In this document: positions 35,579 to 44,280 of the stretch, piece by piece
Position numbering within the stretch: the first letter of the stretch is position 1
Layout of the letters: each line of letters opens with the position of its first letter
From: Aquimarina acroporae
GTDB taxonomy: Bacteria; Bacteroidota; Bacteroidia; Flavobacteriales; Flavobacteriaceae
Direction: 5' to 3'
Assembly (NCBI RefSeq): GCF_023195925.1
Contig: NZ_JALPRE010000013.1
Location: 1-64,000 of the forward strand
Length of the DNA: 64,000 nucleotides
The notes under the pieces: model-generated
Told to the model about the DNA's origin: nothing
The model's input: the letters and a program-made list of their open reading frames with translations, nothing else
Databases searched by the model: none
Made by a program: the position numbers and the translations under genes

Positions 35579-36379
35579 ATGAAAAATATACTTGTTCCTG
35601 TAGGCTTATCTGAAAGTTCTGTAACCACTGCTCTACTTCAATATACCATTGATCTGGCCAAAGAGCTTGGTGGGAAAGTCTATGCTGTTCAAGTTTTTAA
35701 AGAATTACCGCGTGCCGGAAGTCTTCCTGAAGTAAATAAAACACTTAAGGATATCACTGCTACTGATATTGAAGAAAAATTAGAATCGCTTGATAGAAAA
35801 GGAGTTGAGGTAGTGGCATTACCCTTAGAGGGAGATTTACTAGAGTCTATTCCTAAGTTTAATTTAGAACACGCTATAGATCTAATTGTTTTGGGTTCTG
35901 AAACAGGTGATTTTAAAGACCCTTATTTTCTTGGAGAAACATCTGGAAGTCTTGTGAAGAAAACCGAAATACCTGTTTTGATTATTCCACCTAGTTACTC
36001 TTTCTCTTCTATCAAAAATGTACTTATGGCTGTTAAATCAGGTATTGTAAAAAAGAAAAATGCCTTAGCTCCCATAAAAGAAATTTTAAGTACATTTGAT
36101 GCTGAAATTAAACTACTTCAAGTAAAAACCGCAGAGTATTTACCTGAAGACTCTGAATTTCAAAATGACCTGGGAGAGATTGTTTCTTCTTATAAGTCTT
36201 CAGAAAACGCCACATTATTCCAAGGGGTTTTGGAGCACTTAAATGAGAGTCATCCCGACTTAATTGCAGTATTTAGACGTAAACGAGGCTTTTTTGCCAA
36301 ATTATGGGAAGAAAATACTGTTCTTAAAAAAGATTTTGAAAGCAGGGTTCCTTTGTTAGTACTTAGAGGAGCCGACTAA
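35579..36379 (+). CDS. Universal stress protein, two UspA domains
   Basis: 266 residues formed from two UspA-like halves (about 1-138 and 145-264). The first half has the start MKNILVPVGLSESS and the IDLIVLGSETG strand; the ATP loop is not the canonical GxxGx(9)GS, so nucleotide binding is doubtful. The family supports survival under stress. A TAATTTTG box (35542-35549) lies upstream. It is followed 8 bp later by a tRNA gene. Confidence 0.85.
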   Translation: MKNILVPVGLSESSVTTALLQYTIDLAKELGGKVYAVQVFKELPRAGSLPEVNKTLKDITATDIEEKLESLDRKGVEVVALPLEGDLLESIPKFNLEHAIDLIVLGSETGDFKDPYFLGETSGSLVKKTEIPVLIIPPSYSFSSIKNVLMAVKSGIVKKKNALAPIKEILSTFDAEIKLLQVKTAEYLPEDSEFQNDLGEIVSSYKSSENATLFQGVLEHLNESHPDLIAVFRRKRGFFAKLWEENTVLKKDFESRVPLLVLRGAD

Positions 36380-36386
36380 AATATAT

Positions 36387-36460
36387 GGGGATGTAGCTCA
36401 GCTGGCTAGAGTGCTTGACTGGCAGTCAAGAGGTCGTGGGTTCGAGTCCCATCTTCTCCA
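36387..36460 (+). tRNA. tRNA-Ala (anticodon GGC)
   Basis: Cloverleaf: acceptor GGGGATG with CTTCTCC (one T-T mismatch), D arm GCTC/GAGT, anticodon stem CTTGA/TCAAG with loop CTGGCAG giving anticodon GGC, T arm GTGGG with TTCGAGT and CCCAT. The CCA end is not encoded. It is single, not inside an rRNA operon, and reads GCC codons. Confidence 0.92.
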
Positions 36461-36487
36461 CTAAAATTCACAAATAGTTTGAATATC

Positions 36488-36532
36488 AAACAAACACCCA
36501 AAGAATTGCTTCTTTGGGTGTTTGTTTTTTAT
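36488..36532 (+). terminator. Very strong terminator after tRNA-Ala
   Basis: An 18-bp stem (36488-36505 with 36510-36527) containing CACCCAAAGAA, with a 4-base loop TTGC and a T-run. Confidence 0.92.
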
Positions 36533-36570
36533 ACTTATACCACAGATAAGCTGCAAAAAAGGTTTTATAA

Positions 36571-36670
36571 AAAAGCAACCCTCAGGTAACTAATCTGAGG
36601 GTCTAAATTGAAACGTAGTAGTAGTATTTAACACAAACTCAACTTATACTAATTATGAATGTTTCAATTT
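36571..36670 (+). ncRNA. Structured repeat, copy A
   Basis: Hairpin ACCCTCAG/CTGAGGGT with a 9-base loop, then a 10-bp perfect stem AAATTGAAAC (36605-36614) / GTTTCAATTT (36661-36670). This encloses 46 bases that contain CACAAACTCAACTTATA (36632-36648). The same order is repeated in copy B. The family may be the Flavo-1 motif known from flavobacteria, or a new one. Confidence 0.6.
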
Positions 36671-36950
36671 TGCTGTTTATACTGTTAGGTTTATATGGCG
36701 CGAATATAACTGCAATTCTTCAAATTATATATCAAATTTCAGGTTATAATTAACATTTAACGATGCCGTAATGTCTACATAAAATCATTGCATTTAACAT
36801 ACTGAAAATCAAATTTTACTTCATTATTTCTTTCATTAACATCTGTTTTGTTAGCATATTCTCAAGGGGTTTTAAGCCTTACACCACAATTTTATATTAT
36901 CATATTGTAAATTCATCAAAATTTATACCATTTTTCTTCCTATTTCACAA

Positions 36951-37056
36951 AAAAGAACCCTTGTAGTAACTACTCTACAAGGGCTCAAAGATTGAAACAA
37001 ATCATATGTACTGATTCACAAACTCAACTTATAACATATAATTGCGGTTGTTTCAA
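36951..37056 (+). ncRNA. Structured repeat, copy B
   Basis: Hairpin CCCTTGTAG/CTACAAGGG (36958-36983), then a 9-bp perfect stem TTGAAACAA (36992-37000) / TTGTTTCAA (37048-37056). The enclosed 47 bases hold the same CACAAACTCAACTTATA (37017-37033). The hairpin arms differ from copy A but keep full pairing, so the structure, not the sequence, is conserved. Confidence 0.6.
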
Positions 37057-37095
37057 ATCATATGTGGTAATCTCAACTTACTTAAAGTTTGATAA

Positions 37096-37130
37096 AACTC
37101 TCTCTTCGCTTTGCGGGAGAGAGTCTTTAT
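37096..37130 (-). terminator. Terminator of the lipoprotein gene
   Basis: ACTCTCTC (37097-37104) pairs with GAGAGAGT (37117-37124); on the minus strand the stem is followed by TTTTATC. It ends the TonB-receptor cluster. Confidence 0.75.
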
Positions 37131-37137
37131 TATAATG

Positions 37138-37740
37138 TTATTCTACTGATATATCGAAAGTCCAGTCTACGTCTGGTTCTCCTCCTGCATTGGTAATATC
37201 ACCATCAGATACTCCTGTTGCGTCTTTATTTGGCTCGTGTCTTAATACTACTCTAAGATTTCCATCTCCAGTTGAAGCAGTAGTTGTTAAAGTGAACGTA
37301 ATTCCTACAGGGTTCATAGATGTAAATGCATTTCCATTTGCATCCTCATAATTCGATTCATTATCGGTATATGCCGTAGTAATTCCTAAATCATCAGTTA
37401 CATAAAAGAATTGGTGCTCATCTGCTTCTTCTTCTATCTCTTCATTAACATTTTCTGCCGGATTTTCAGTCTCATTAAGAATACTGATAGATCCATTGTA
37501 AGTAGTACTGGCTTTAAAAGCGCCACTAACAGTTGCTGTTGGGGCAGTTGGTCCATCGGCTCCATCTTCATCAAAAAAGCGAAGTGTAACTGTATCTGTA
37601 CCATCGGTAAGAGTTACCTCCATGGTCGTTATTAATTCTTCATCGTTTACTGGTGTTGAGTCGTCATCATCAGAGCAGGCAGTGAAAACTAGGGTTGCTG
37701 CTGCAGAAAACATCGCTAAAAATTTACGTGGGTTCATCAT
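37138..37740 (-). CDS. Lipoprotein of a TonB-receptor cluster
   Basis: 200 residues with a lipoprotein signal (TLVFTACSDDDD). The mature part is acidic and beta-rich with Thr/Asp-rich strands and a central acidic loop (ENVNEEIEEEADEHQ), ending PDVDWTFDISVE. Proteins of this kind sit beside ZnuD-like receptors in flavobacteria and are probably surface partners that hold the ligand; this is inferred from position. It follows the TonB receptor gene by 9 bp. Two ATGs in a row (37740 and 37737) are possible starts. Confidence 0.75.
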   Translation of the reverse strand: MMNPRKFLAMFSAAATLVFTACSDDDDSTPVNDEELITTMEVTLTDGTDTVTLRFFDEDGADGPTAPTATVSGAFKASTTYNGSISILNETENPAENVNEEIEEEADEHQFFYVTDDLGITTAYTDNESNYEDANGNAFTSMNPVGITFTLTTTASTGDGNLRVVLRHEPNKDATGVSDGDITNAGGEPDVDWTFDISVE

Positions 37741-37749
37741 TTTAAAAAT

Positions 37750-40152
37750 TTAATAGTTAATTGATATTCGTAATAAAAAATTTCGCCCTAAATCATCGGC
37801 AAAGTATCTTTGCCTATTAAGGTAATTTCTATATGTTGTGTCGGCTATATTGTTAACAGTTAATCCAAGACTCAATTCATTTTTCTTTCCTAACTTAAAT
37901 TGCATACTTGTATCTAAATTAAGTAGGTGATACGCATCGGGTGGTGTATTTATTTCTAATACCACATCTGCACCAGCATCTGGAGAAAACACTGTGAAAT
38001 TATTCGGAAACTCATTCTGTTCAAAATAATACTGACTTTCTAAAGAGGCCTTAAAATTGAACCACTCTGGCTTGCTAAATGTAATTTTGTTATTGAAATT
38101 GGGAGCTGGTATATTAATAATAGCTTCATCATTATCGATTTCATTTCCTTTTACCAAAGAAAAGCTATGATCTGTTCTCCAGTTATTGTGCCAATTCGAA
38201 AACACCTTTGCATCAACTCCCAATAGCCTAGCATCGGTTTGTCTATATTCCCAAACTGGAAAAGCTCCTCGTATCGTTAATTCGGTATCTACAGGTTCGA
38301 GAAGGATATAATCATTTATAATGTTAAGGAAAGGTGCTACTTCCCACCCCCATTTCTCTTTGTTCATAGACAAGTTTGCAGATACTTTATGAGAAGTTTC
38401 CTGATCGATTCTAAGATCTCCTAATTCTATACGTGCAGCCGAATGGTGCAACCCATCACTAAATAATTCGGCAGGATTAGGTGCTCTTTGTGCTAAAGCA
38501 TAATTTGCACGTAGTTCATAGTCATCATGAAATGTATATTGAACACCTGCAGTAGCAGAAATATTGTGATATTCAAATACAGGGTTGGTTAAAAACTGAG
38601 ACCCTATTACATTTCTATCGGTAACAATGTCTGAAAAATCTTGTTCGTAACCTCTTTCTTCCCACCTTGATATCAAATAAAATTTTTGGGCGTCTATTTG
38701 ATTAAAATCATATCGGATTCCTGCATCAAGTAATACATTTTCGTTAATGTCGTATTCTCCTGTAACAAATATTCCTGCGTCATACTTATCGTAATCGGGA
38801 ATCAAACGCCTTACTCCCGTTAAAGGGTTAGCAAAATTTTCCTGGTACCTTGCCATGATACCCGTATTAAGTTTGTAGATAGACTTGGCATCGAATTCAA
38901 ATTCTGAAAGTATCGTATGAGTGGTAAGTTCCAGATCGATACTTGGAATTTTATCTCTTTCTTCGGTTCTTCGAATATCAAATTCTAATCGCTGATTGAG
39001 CTGAAAATCGTATTGTGTAGTCCATTTACCCAATTTTTCAAAACGTTTAAAATATCTCAGACGACCCAAGTGATGCGTTACATCTTGTTTTGGGTTATTA
39101 ATCTCATAGGTAAAATCTCGTATAATGTCTGGTTGACCGCTATTTATAGAACTAATAAGATCGTCTACATTACCGATATGTGACGTTGCCAAAACTCCTA
39201 TTTCATTATTATAATAGGAGTAAAAGGCATCCCAGCCATATGTAAATTTATTTACACCAAAAGCTATCGATCCTCCTTTTTCAAATACACCAGTGTTTGA
39301 CAGAACATAGTCTGGCGCTTCAAAATCACCAAAACGTTTTAATGTACCTTGTCCTTTTATAAACCAACCACTTTCATAGCTTTTGATGATTTCTGAACTA
39401 ACAGAACCTCCTCTACCATTTGATGCCGCTGTTATCGTAGTTTTCCCCATAAGAGTATCCTTTACAGGCGCCTTATTGGGTTCTATAACTACAACTCCTC
39501 CAATAGCATCTCCTCCATATTTTAAAGCAGAAGCTCCCTTAATTACCGTAATTTTTCCTGCAGTATTAATATCTATGTTAGGAGCATGTTCATCTCCCCA
39601 TTCCATATCCTGCATTCTCACACCATTATTCATGATTAGTACCCGGCTTCCGTTAAGTCCTTGAATAACCGGTTTTACAATTGTAGCCCCTGTATTTAAA
39701 GATGAAACCCCTGTAATCTCCCGAAGAGCATCTCCCAAAGAAGCACTACCATATTTTTCAATAATATTTTCTCCAATTGTTTCTTCTTGTGCAGAATTGG
39801 TTTGATTATCGTTTGCCCCTGAAACTTTGACCTCTTGTAACTCGTTTAAATGATGCTCTAGATAAAAATCCTTTTTAGAAACTCTAGAGATATCAATAGT
39901 AACAACCTGAGAATTACAATCCTCATGAGATACCGTAAACGCATACGATATAGGACATAAACCCTTGATCATATAGTTACCTTCCTTATCGGTCATAATA
40001 GTTTCGTTGTTAAATGATATTGTAGCTCCTTCTAAAGGTGTGCCGTCATGAAAATCAATTACTTTACCAGTAAGTGTTTTATCACAATCCTGCGCTGATA
40101 TTACCAATGTGCCTAATGAAAACACCAGAGATAGTAATACTAATTTTTTCAT
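37750..40152 (-). CDS. TonB-dependent receptor, ZnuD-like (probable zinc uptake)
   Basis: 800 residues. There is a signal peptide, an N-terminal carboxypeptidase-regulatory-like domain (about 25-105), a plug domain with the MEWGDEHAPNIDINTAG segment and a 22-strand barrel ending RNYLNRQRYFADDLGRNF. The plug motif and C-terminus are those of ZnuD-type receptors, so transport of zinc or another metal across the outer membrane is likely. ATG at 40152 is taken over a TTG at 40155. It is flanked by a His/Cys-rich small gene upstream and a lipoprotein downstream. A CTAGTA/TACTAG dyad lies 20-36 bases before the start. Confidence 0.85.
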   Translation of the reverse strand: MKKLVLLSLVFSLGTLVISAQDCDKTLTGKVIDFHDGTPLEGATISFNNETIMTDKEGNYMIKGLCPISYAFTVSHEDCNSQVVTIDISRVSKKDFYLEHHLNELQEVKVSGANDNQTNSAQEETIGENIIEKYGSASLGDALREITGVSSLNTGATIVKPVIQGLNGSRVLIMNNGVRMQDMEWGDEHAPNIDINTAGKITVIKGASALKYGGDAIGGVVVIEPNKAPVKDTLMGKTTITAASNGRGGSVSSEIIKSYESGWFIKGQGTLKRFGDFEAPDYVLSNTGVFEKGGSIAFGVNKFTYGWDAFYSYYNNEIGVLATSHIGNVDDLISSINSGQPDIIRDFTYEINNPKQDVTHHLGRLRYFKRFEKLGKWTTQYDFQLNQRLEFDIRRTEERDKIPSIDLELTTHTILSEFEFDAKSIYKLNTGIMARYQENFANPLTGVRRLIPDYDKYDAGIFVTGEYDINENVLLDAGIRYDFNQIDAQKFYLISRWEERGYEQDFSDIVTDRNVIGSQFLTNPVFEYHNISATAGVQYTFHDDYELRANYALAQRAPNPAELFSDGLHHSAARIELGDLRIDQETSHKVSANLSMNKEKWGWEVAPFLNIINDYILLEPVDTELTIRGAFPVWEYRQTDARLLGVDAKVFSNWHNNWRTDHSFSLVKGNEIDNDEAIINIPAPNFNNKITFSKPEWFNFKASLESQYYFEQNEFPNNFTVFSPDAGADVVLEINTPPDAYHLLNLDTSMQFKLGKKNELSLGLTVNNIADTTYRNYLNRQRYFADDLGRNFLLRISINY

Positions 40153-40171
40153 CAATAAAAAATAGAGTGTT

Positions 40172-40188
40172 CTAGTACTAAATACTAG
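40172..40188 (-). promoter_or_regulatory. Dyad before the TonB receptor
   Basis: CTAGTA, five bases, TACTAG. Perfect 6-bp arms; it could be the operator of a metal-responsive regulator, but is not a known Zur or Fur box. Confidence 0.35.
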
Positions 40189-40218
40189 TTAAATAAGTCA
40201 ATTAAAAAAAAGTGTAAA

Positions 40219-40503
40219 CTAGGCTGTAGGTGGAGCCTTATTTAAAAGAGAATGATTTACTGTAGAAGTAAAATATTGTTGTTCGTAATTTGATCGAACC
40301 ACATCGGCTGGAATAATGATAATACTTGGAACCTCAATAATCTCGGTTGGTAGAAAACCATCATCTTGTTTGTCTACAGAAATAAGACAAAGTTGACATT
40401 CTGTATCACCATCATCATGACTAAACACATGTAGCTCTGCCAATTGCATAAAACAAAACAGGGCCAAAAAAATAGATGCGACAATGTGTCTATAAGCCTT
40501 CAT
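40219..40503 (-). CDS. Small exported His/Cys-containing protein of the receptor cluster
   Basis: 94 residues with a signal or membrane segment (about 8-25), then a short potential metal site ELHVFSHDDGDTECQLCLIS (two His, an acidic patch and CxxC) and a C-terminus ending NKAPPTA. Small proteins of this type accompany ZnuD-like receptor genes. A metal-sensing or metal-handling role is inferred only. It is upstream of the receptor gene on the same strand, 66 bp apart. Confidence 0.65.
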   Translation of the reverse strand: MKAYRHIVASIFLALFCFMQLAELHVFSHDDGDTECQLCLISVDKQDDGFLPTEIIEVPSIIIIPADVVRSNYEQQYFTSTVNHSLLNKAPPTA

Positions 40504-40560
40504 AGTAGCAAATAAACGAAAAAAAATAAGATTTCTTATATATTTTACAGGTTATTGCTG

Positions 40561-41409
40561 TTAAAGAATTGCAAACTCTATAGACTTTTGCGTAATTATA
40601 TCAAGATTTTTAGATAATTCTCTACTTTCCCATGGGTGCTTAGCTCCAAAAACATGATCTGCTCCTTCTACCAAAAACAATTCACTATTGGGGTTCCAAT
40701 TGCTTAACAACTCCGCCTCAAGAGGACTTACTGTAGGATCATTGGTGCCATGAATGATCAAATGTGGTACTTTTATAGTTCTAGTTGCTCTTTCAATAGT
40801 AAGTCGTTCTTCATGTTCTATAAAAGAAGTATAAAACTTAAAATAATGTGGCATTTGTTGTTTTGTCCTTCCATTTTCAATGAAGTACACTCCTTTGCTT
40901 TTCCATTGATCAAACACTTCCCCTTGTGGAAACCTTGCTTTGTAGTCTGATACCCCTGCCCAACTTATTACTTTTGTCACTCTAGTATCTTCAGCCGCTT
41001 TAATAGTTACTATTCCTCCTCCACGCGAATGCCCTATTAATGTAATATTTTCGGCATCTAACTCTTCACTAAAATCAAAATTAGCACTTGTAACCCAATC
41101 TAATACCAATTCTAGATCATCTAACTCTATAAGGTAAGTATTATTTCCAAAGGCTTCAAGATCGGGAAAATCTATAGGTTGTTCTATGGTTCCCCCATTA
41201 TGCGAAAAATTGAATTTTACAAAGAAAAATCCTGCGCTAGCAAAAGCATTTGCAACCAAATCCCAAGCCCCCCAATCCTTAAACCCTTTATACCCATGAC
41301 AAAAAACAACTATGGGTTTGGGTGATGAATCTTCTTTAAAGAAAACATCGGCCAAAATGGGTTTGTTATGTTTTCCTTCTAAGATGTAATTCTTTTTATT
41401 CTTTATCAT
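40561..41409 (-). CDS. Alpha/beta hydrolase
   Basis: 282 residues. Nucleophile Ser in LIGHSRGGGIV (about residue 127), acid Asp in IHGTNDPTVSP and His in EGADHVFGAKHPW form the triad; VVFCHGYKGFKDWG is the oxyanion segment. The form resembles acyl-peptide or dienelactone-type hydrolases. Cytoplasmic, no signal peptide. It starts one base from the addB-like stop, so the two are in one unit. Confidence 0.82.
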   Translation of the reverse strand: MIKNKKNYILEGKHNKPILADVFFKEDSSPKPIVVFCHGYKGFKDWGAWDLVANAFASAGFFFVKFNFSHNGGTIEQPIDFPDLEAFGNNTYLIELDDLELVLDWVTSANFDFSEELDAENITLIGHSRGGGIVTIKAAEDTRVTKVISWAGVSDYKARFPQGEVFDQWKSKGVYFIENGRTKQQMPHYFKFYTSFIEHEERLTIERATRTIKVPHLIIHGTNDPTVSPLEAELLSNWNPNSELFLVEGADHVFGAKHPWESRELSKNLDIITQKSIEFAIL

Positions 41410-41410
41410 A

Positions 41411-44140
41411 TTACACTTCCTTTTGTATGAATGGAGTTTCTATCTCAAAGATTTCCAAAATTAACTGCTTCAATTGCATCATAAACTGATCAAAAACATC
41501 ACTGGTTATTTGATGATCTATTTTACCTCTCACACTTTGTTTTGTCCCAAATTTGAGAAACCCTTCCTGAAGGTTCTTAAATGAAATGATTCCTCCCTCA
41601 AAGCTATTAACTACATGCTGTTCTTTATGATACATATAAGCATATGCTAATACCTGTATGGCTTTGCTGTACTTATAATCTTCTGTAATTAACTCCCAAT
41701 CCATTAAAACAATCTCGTTACGAGTCACTTTTCCTGTTTTATAATCAATGACCCGAACTTGCCCATCTAATTCGTCAATACGATCTACTTTCCCCTTTAT
41801 ATAAATAGGAAAATCTAGTTCTGGGATATCTAATTTTGCCTTTAAAGTGCTTTCAATAGAGAGTATTTTTAGCTTAGCACCATTGTTCAGTAATTTTTCT
41901 TCAGATTTTAAAAAATTAAAGATATAGCGCTTTGCTACCTCGAAAATAAGTAGGTTTTTCCCAAAGGTAATATCCAGCTCAGAATACTCTTTCTTAAATT
42001 GATATTGTAATTCTGTCTCAATATTCTCAATCATATTTTGAAGCTTCTCTAAAGTAAGAAAAGCACCTTCTAAGGGTTTATAGAAGTTCTCTAAAGCATT
42101 GTGAATAACGGTTCCTAGGGTATTTGCAGCAATGGTCTCTTCAACCTGATCCATTTCCTGAACTCCCAATACATATTTATAGTAAAAATCTATAGGGTTT
42201 CTAAGATATGACGTGAGTGCAGAAGGAGATAATCCATGAGCCGCAAGAACCTTGAGTTTTGTGATCACATCCTCATTCTTTTTTACTTCAAGAGATGAAT
42301 CGATATGTTTAGGAATAACTGAAGAAATCAGATAATGTTTCACATTGTGATTCGGTCTTTTATCGATCTCTAACTGTAAGAGAAATCTACTTTTTTCTCC
42401 TCCACCAACACCTTCGTCTTCGGTGTTATATAATAAATATACCTTTTTTGCTCTTTGAATTAAGCGATAAAAATGATATGTATAAATCGCATCCTTTTCT
42501 TTATATGTAGGTAAATTATACGCTCTTTTTAAATCATAGGGAATAAAAGAATTTGTACTTTTTCCTGAAGGCAAAATACCTTCATTTACCGAAGTTATAA
42601 TTACTGTATCAAAATCTAAACATCTAGATTCGAGCATTCCCATAAACTGCAGACCTCTAAAAGGTTCTCCAGAAAAATCGAGTGTTTCTGAAGAAAGTAT
42701 ATCCTTATAAAGTGTATGTAAAGATGGTATCGAATTTAAAAATGTATGTTCTTTATAAAGGCCAGATAGCTTATTAAAAATCAAATGAAAATGATAAACG
42801 TACTCCAATTCTAATTCGTTTTGCTCATCAACACTATCTTTTAATAATCGAATTATTCTTGAGCAGTTTTCTAACGCAACAGAAACTTCTTTCCAGGGTT
42901 CGAAAAACAATGACAAAGCTTCTACTTCTTTACCTATTTCTTTGCTAAGCCAATCTGAAGTTATATATACTATATTTTTACTGGTAATTGATGCTGCTAA
43001 CTTATGGCCTACCTCTCCCAATATTCTTTTGGCGGGAAGGCTATTAAGAACTTCTAAAACAGATTTAAAATACAAACCCTTCTGACTTGGTTTCTTATGA
43101 AGGTTAAACAGTAGTTCAAAAAAACCTGATATAGGAACTGCCCTAAGAGGCAATCCCATAGTAATATTTATCGATGGTATGGTATCGGGTAGAGAATTTA
43201 ATAACGGTTGTAATAAAGCTTCATCTGCCAATACCAACGCAGTGTTTTCTATATCTGAGGCAGGAATTTTCTTTAACAGCTCTCCTACAGATTTTGCCTG
43301 ACCAATATTTTTAGGAACGCCGATTAAATCGATCTCTTTATCCTTAGAAAAATTATCATTAATCCATTTAAATGGGTTGTTTTTATAGTACTCCCATTGT
43401 TGTTGATAATTTCGCAAAAACAGGGAAGCTTCATGATATTTGTTATCAATAAAAAAACGATCTGCATCCCAATACACTTCTCCCAAACCAGTACTAAGTA
43501 GTGTTTGAAAGATAGTTTGCTCTGCGTTATTAAGCGCATTAAAGCCGACCAATATATGTGTTCTGGATTCATTATTTGCATATTCTACAATAGCTTCTGA
43601 GGCTTTTCTATATAACAGGCCTTGATACCCAATTTTTTTAGCTGTTAACTGTTCTACATAGGCACTGTAATACTCCTGAAGGCTTTCCCAAAACTTGATA
43701 TAGTTTTGTACCAAATCGGTCTTTTCTGTTTGTAAATACCAGTGATTGAGGTCTTGTATACCCGACAGATAAGTAAAAAAGCTTTTGTGATCTATACAAT
43801 ACCTATCGATTTCATTGAAATCATAGATTAATGTTTGTGCCCAGTTGCTGAAAGTGTCAAATTCTTCTTTTTCATCATCAGGATTTGTCTTAAGGTATAC
43901 CTGATAAAATTCGAATAGGGCTTGAATATTATCTATTTGTTGTAAGCCTGATAATCTAGCAATAAATTCTTCTATGCTTATAATTTCTGGAACAAATAGT
44001 GTTTGGTCGATTTGTAGTTTTAAAAGCTCTCTTTTAAGAAATAACCCGGCTCTTTTACTAGGGACCAAAAAGATAAGGTCACTTATTTTTTTGTTGGTCT
44101 TAATTTGTTCTAGTACTACTTCTTTTAAAAAGCTTTCCAA
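41411..44140 (-). CDS. AddB-like PD-(D/E)XK nuclease
   Basis: 909 residues. The N-terminal half has IFLVPSKRAGLFLKREL and inactive-helicase character; the C-terminal part has the RecB-type nuclease core with VRVIDYKTGKVTR as the catalytic DxK segment. The protein should act with the AddA-like protein (45961-49113) in processing double-strand breaks. The start is TTG at 44140: no ATG is in frame nearby and MESFLKEVV is the expected N-terminus. An OmpA gene separates the two subunits. Confidence 0.85.
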   Translation of the reverse strand: MESFLKEVVLEQIKTNKKISDLIFLVPSKRAGLFLKRELLKLQIDQTLFVPEIISIEEFIARLSGLQQIDNIQALFEFYQVYLKTNPDDEKEEFDTFSNWAQTLIYDFNEIDRYCIDHKSFFTYLSGIQDLNHWYLQTEKTDLVQNYIKFWESLQEYYSAYVEQLTAKKIGYQGLLYRKASEAIVEYANNESRTHILVGFNALNNAEQTIFQTLLSTGLGEVYWDADRFFIDNKYHEASLFLRNYQQQWEYYKNNPFKWINDNFSKDKEIDLIGVPKNIGQAKSVGELLKKIPASDIENTALVLADEALLQPLLNSLPDTIPSINITMGLPLRAVPISGFFELLFNLHKKPSQKGLYFKSVLEVLNSLPAKRILGEVGHKLAASITSKNIVYITSDWLSKEIGKEVEALSLFFEPWKEVSVALENCSRIIRLLKDSVDEQNELELEYVYHFHLIFNKLSGLYKEHTFLNSIPSLHTLYKDILSSETLDFSGEPFRGLQFMGMLESRCLDFDTVIITSVNEGILPSGKSTNSFIPYDLKRAYNLPTYKEKDAIYTYHFYRLIQRAKKVYLLYNTEDEGVGGGEKSRFLLQLEIDKRPNHNVKHYLISSVIPKHIDSSLEVKKNEDVITKLKVLAAHGLSPSALTSYLRNPIDFYYKYVLGVQEMDQVEETIAANTLGTVIHNALENFYKPLEGAFLTLEKLQNMIENIETELQYQFKKEYSELDITFGKNLLIFEVAKRYIFNFLKSEEKLLNNGAKLKILSIESTLKAKLDIPELDFPIYIKGKVDRIDELDGQVRVIDYKTGKVTRNEIVLMDWELITEDYKYSKAIQVLAYAYMYHKEQHVVNSFEGGIISFKNLQEGFLKFGTKQSVRGKIDHQITSDVFDQFMMQLKQLILEIFEIETPFIQKEV

Positions 44141-44226
44141 GTGTGATCTGTTTTGTACAAATTTCTTAATAATAACGCCAACAAAAAAATGAGAATGCCA
44201 TCTGTGTGTGTTAAACTCTTTAAAAT

Positions 44227-44255
44227 AAAAAACGTCCCGAAATCGGGACGTTTTC
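44227..44255 (-). terminator. Terminator after ompA-like gene
   Basis: AAAACGTCCCGA/TCGGGACGTTTT; on the minus strand the stem ends in a T-run, so it serves the ompA-like gene. Confidence 0.85.
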
Positions 44256-44280
44256 TAATATATGATTAAGATATACTTAA

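Larger units (their letters stand above)
36533..37137. other. Gene-free region with two repeated RNA-like structures
   Basis: No ORF is convincing. It holds two related structured elements (36571-36670 and 36951-37056), a partial third copy of part of the second one at 37056-37086, and the terminator of the minus-strand lipoprotein gene. Confidence 0.7.

Noticed and set aside
36571..37056. CRISPR-like array
   Set aside because: The repeated units are only two, differ in their hairpins and have no equal spacers; no cas gene is present.
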